Shown here one piece after another: positions 6,671 through 8,715 of a stretch of 8,715 bases of DNA (within the stretch, counting starts at the first letter, position 1; the number at the start of each line of letters is the position of its first letter). This stretch comes from an uncultured Clostridiaceae bacterium (lineage in GTDB: Bacteria; Bacillota; Clostridia; Lachnospirales; Lachnospiraceae), in assembly GCA_947175805.1 (NCBI GenBank), contig CAMWOF010000088.1, positions 1 through 8,715 on the forward strand, given 5' to 3'. The notes under the pieces were generated by a model. That model saw only the letters and a program-made list of their open reading frames with translations, was not told the origin of the DNA and made no database searches. A program made the position numbers and the translations under genes.

Positions 6671-6710
6671 TTCTTTATGTAGTTCATGATGTGTGTGAAA
6701 GGAGGCTGGC

Positions 6711-7007
6711 ATGTCGATTCAAAACAATAGTAAGCATAAGGCCCGTTCGGATAAGGAGTACCAGGAGCTTATGAACCGATTAAAGCGGATTGAGGGACAG
6801 GTCAGGGGATTGCAGCGAATGCTGGAGGAGGATGCCTACTGCATTGACATTCTAACCCAGGCGGCGGCGGTAAATGCCGCAATTAACAGTTTTAATAAAA
6901 ATTTGCTGGCGGCTCATATTCAGAGCTGTGTTGCAGACAATATAAGGAAAGGAAATGACGAGGTTATCGATGAACTGGTGTGCGCTATGCAGAAACTCAT
7001 GAAATGA
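6711..7007 (+). CDS. csoR: Copper-sensing transcriptional repressor CsoR
   Basis: A 98-residue all-helical repressor of the CsoR/RcnR (DUF156) family. The N-terminal part has the conserved RLKRIEGQVRGLQRML helix (23-38). The Cu(I) ligands of the family are in place: Cys44 in AYCIDIL, and His69 and Cys73 in AHIQSC. This Cys-His-Cys set points to copper rather than to nickel/cobalt (RcnR) or formaldehyde (FrmR) sensing. Apo-CsoR should bind the boxes at 6619-6670 and release them when Cu(I) binds. AAAGGAGG at 6698-6705 precedes the ATG by five bases. copA follows after about 100 bases in the same direction. Confidence 0.95.
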   Translation: MSIQNNSKHKARSDKEYQELMNRLKRIEGQVRGLQRMLEEDAYCIDILTQAAAVNAAINSFNKNLLAAHIQSCVADNIRKGNDEVIDELVCAMQKLMK

Positions 7008-7021
7008 CAGGTGTATACGGT

Positions 7022-7049
7022 TTGGTTGCGTAGTACATCAATATATAAT
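7022..7049 (+). promoter_or_regulatory. Possible secondary promoter between csoR and copA
   Basis: TATAAT at 7044-7049 is a perfect -10 and TTGGTT at 7022-7027 is a poor -35 with a 16-base spacer. It would allow some copA transcription independent of the operator. Only three of six -35 bases match, so this is tentative. Confidence 0.3.
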
Positions 7050-7091
7050 GGATAGATGTCAGTTTCGCAAATGCCTATGTGTATATCGATT

Positions 7092-7102
7092 AAGGAAGGT
7101 GA
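7092..7102 (+). promoter_or_regulatory. Ribosome binding site fixing the GTG start of copA
   Basis: AAGGAAGGTGA ends six bases before GTG at 7109. The GTG is followed at once by the heavy-metal-binding domain (EQYTVTGMSCAAC). No ATG is placed equally well: the first in-frame ATG is inside the metal motif. Confidence 0.75.
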
Positions 7103-7108
7103 TACAAA

Positions 7109-8715
7109 GTGGAACAATATACGGTAACAGGTATGAGCTGCGCTGCGTGCAGTGCGCGGGTAGAAAAGGCTGTGTCCCAGGTGCCGGGGGTTACGGGCTG
7201 CTCGGTGAGCCTGCTGACGAACTCTATGGGCGTGGAGGGGACAGCATCGGCACAGGATGTCATTGCAGCGGTGACAGAGGCGGGATATGGAGCGGTCATA
7301 AAGACCCGCAGTAAGGCGGGGGACGGTGGAAAGACGCCGGCATCCGATTATGAGGATATGCTGGCAGACCATGAGACACCGAAAATGCGCCGCCGGCTCA
7401 TTGTATCTCTGGTGCTTTTACTGCCTCTTATGTATGTGTCCATGGGACATATGATGTGGGGATGGCGGCTGCCGGCTGCTTTTTCGGAAAACCATGTTGC
7501 CATGGGCCTGTTCCAGCTTTTGCTTACTACGGCAGTCATGGTTGTGAACCAGAAGTTTTTTGTGAGCGGCTTTAAAGGGCTTCTTCACAGTGCGCCGAAT
7601 ATGGATACCCTGGTGGCGCTGGGAGCGGGCGCTTCCTATGGTTACAGTGTGTATGCGCTGTTTGCCATGACCGATGCCCAGATGCGGATGGATATGGAAG
7701 GCGTCATGACGTATATGCACGAATTTTACTTTGAGTCTGCCGCTACGATTCTGACCTTGATTACCGTAGGTAAGCTGCTTGAGGCAAGGTCGAAGGGAAA
7801 GACCACGGATGCCCTAAAGGGTTTGATGAAGCTGGCGCCGAAGACCGCAGTGATAATCCGGGACGGCGCTTCCGTGGAGGTGGGGATTTCTGAGGTGAAA
7901 AAGGGCGACTGTTTTGTGGTGCGTCCAGGGGAAAATATTCCAGTAGACGGTATTGTTCTGGAAGGAAACAGCGCGATCAATGAATCTGCATTGACGGGAG
8001 AGAGTATTCCGGTGGATAAGGAGCCGGGGGATAATGTATGGGCGGCAACGCTGAACCAGTCGGGCTTTTTGCGCTGCGAGGCTGTCAGAGTCGGTGAGGA
8101 TACGACGCTTTCCCAGATTATCCAGATGGTCAGTAATGCGGCGGCAACGAAGGCGCCGATTGCCAAGGTGGCAGATAAGGTATCAGGGGTGTTTGTACCG
8201 GCAGTGATTGCGATATCGCTTGTCACCATGCTGGTCTGGCTGCTGGCAGGAGAGTCGGTTGGGTTTGCCCTGGCAAGGGGAATTTCCGTACTGGTCATAA
8301 GCTGTCCCTGTGCGCTGGGACTGGCAACGCCGGTGGCTATCATGGTGGGAAACGGTATGGGCGCCAGACACGGCATTATGTTTAAAACAGCGGTATCCCT
8401 GGAAGAGACTGGCAAGACGCAAATCGTAGTGCTGGATAAGACGGGCACCATCACCAGCGGGGAGCCGAGGGTAACAGATGTACTGCCAGCAGAGGGCAGC
8501 ACGGAGGATGAGCTTGTCCGGCTTGCCCGGCTTCTGGAAGAAAAAAGCGAGCATCCGCTGGCGAAAGCGGTTTTAGCCTATGGAGGGGATTATGATACAG
8601 AAAAGAAGGAAATTGCAGACTTTGCCGCCGCACCGGGCAACGGTTTGACGGGAACCCTGGAGGGCAGGCTGCTGGCTGGGGGCAATCTCTCCTTTATTGA
8701 AAAACAGTGTGAGGT
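7109..8715 (+). CDS. copA: Copper-exporting P1B-type ATPase CopA (3' end beyond window)
   Basis: The reading frame is open from GTG at 7109 to the window end, giving 535 full codons of a protein usually about 700-850 residues long. It pumps Cu(I) out of the cytoplasm at the cost of ATP. One N-terminal metal-binding domain (about 3-67) has MSCAAC with Cys11 and Cys14. Hydrophobic segments lie near 97-113, 131-150, 167-187, 209-232, 361-382 and 388-410. The actuator motif TGES is at 296-299, and the ion-path CPC motif at 399-401 lies in the sixth segment. The phosphorylated Asp443 is in DKTGT, and the SEHPL motif of P1B pumps has His482. The hinge GDG motif and last two membrane segments lie beyond the window. 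CPC together with the CsoR partner supports copper as substrate. Silver transport is also possible. Confidence 0.96.
   Translation, partial: MEQYTVTGMSCAACSARVEKAVSQVPGVTGCSVSLLTNSMGVEGTASAQDVIAAVTEAGYGAVIKTRSKAGDGGKTPASDYEDMLADHETPKMRRRLIVSLVLLLPLMYVSMGHMMWGWRLPAAFSENHVAMGLFQLLLTTAVMVVNQKFFVSGFKGLLHSAPNMDTLVALGAGASYGYSVYALFAMTDAQMRMDMEGVMTYMHEFYFESAATILTLITVGKLLEARSKGKTTDALKGLMKLAPKTAVIIRDGASVEVGISEVKKGDCFVVRPGENIPVDGIVLEGNSAINESALTGESIPVDKEPGDNVWAATLNQSGFLRCEAVRVGEDTTLSQIIQMVSNAAATKAPIAKVADKVSGVFVPAVIAISLVTMLVWLLAGESVGFALARGISVLVISCPCALGLATPVAIMVGNGMGARHGIMFKTAVSLEETGKTQIVVLDKTGTITSGEPRVTDVLPAEGSTEDELVRLARLLEEKSEHPLAKAVLAYGGDYDTEKKEIADFAAAPGNGLTGTLEGRLLAGGNLSFIEKQCE

Larger units (their letters stand above)
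6617..6672. terminator. 19-bp perfect inverted repeat, possible terminator for upstream transcripts
   Basis: Positions 6617-6635 are the exact reverse complement of 6654-6672, around an 18-base loop. As RNA made by readthrough from the carboxypeptidase gene this is a very strong GC-rich hairpin followed by UUUCUUUAU, a usable but interrupted U tract. The complementary strand has a short T run too. RNA starting at the csoR promoter begins inside the loop and carries only the right arm, so it should escape termination. Confidence 0.55.

Noticed and set aside
7048..7314. 88-codon + strand frame with ATG start
   Set aside because: It overlaps the start of copA in another frame. The copA frame begins with a metal-binding motif and a proper ribosome binding site.
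7726..8502. Long open frame on the - strand (258 codons), rich in Ser/Thr/Pro
   Set aside because: It is antisense to copA, where DKTGT, CPC and TGES motifs prove the + strand frame. The composition is typical of a mirror frame.

Overview
The window reads as a chromosomal segment of a low-to-mid-GC Gram-positive anaerobe, most likely a Lachnospiraceae/Clostridia member. This is inferred from strong AGGAGG-type ribosome binding sites, TTG and GTG starts, an AT-rich upstream region, and the style of the FeoB and VanY-like proteins; no rRNA or marker gene fixes the taxon. All genes found are on the + strand and no gene-free gap exceeds 160 bases. I saw no tRNA, rRNA, CRISPR array, insertion sequence or attachment site.

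Layout. (1) 102-2513: feoB, a GTPase-coupled ferrous iron transporter with an unusually long acidic loop after its first membrane segment, followed by a strong intrinsic terminator (2559-2605). (2) 2670-6554: an envelope-signalling cluster. It has an OmpR-family response regulator with a TTG start, a membrane histidine kinase one base downstream, a secreted protein of unknown function, and a membrane-anchored VanY-like D,D-carboxypeptidase of peptidase family M15B. The order resembles the vanR-vanS-vanY part of vanB/vanG-type glycopeptide clusters, but no ligase, dehydrogenase or D,D-dipeptidase gene is in the window, so resistance cannot be claimed. The two leaders in this cluster carry short repeats that look regulatory. 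(3) 6611-8715: a copper-efflux operon. It has a consensus promoter overlapped by a double CsoR-type operator, csoR with a Cys-His-Cys copper site, and copA, a copper P1B-type ATPase with a GTG start that runs off the window end after 535 codons.

How the genes work together. FeoB imports Fe(II). The kinase and regulator probably sense an envelope condition and may control the secreted protein and the carboxypeptidase, which would trim terminal D-Ala from peptidoglycan precursors. CsoR represses its own operon until Cu(I) binds, and CopA then exports copper. The best regulatory observation is at 6611-6672, where a 19-bp perfect inverted repeat contains two mirrored CsoR-type boxes. One box fills the promoter spacer, and the whole repeat has the shape of a terminator for transcripts coming from the carboxypeptidase gene. 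I found no clearly new multi-gene system; the least characterised gene is the secreted protein at 4811-5593.
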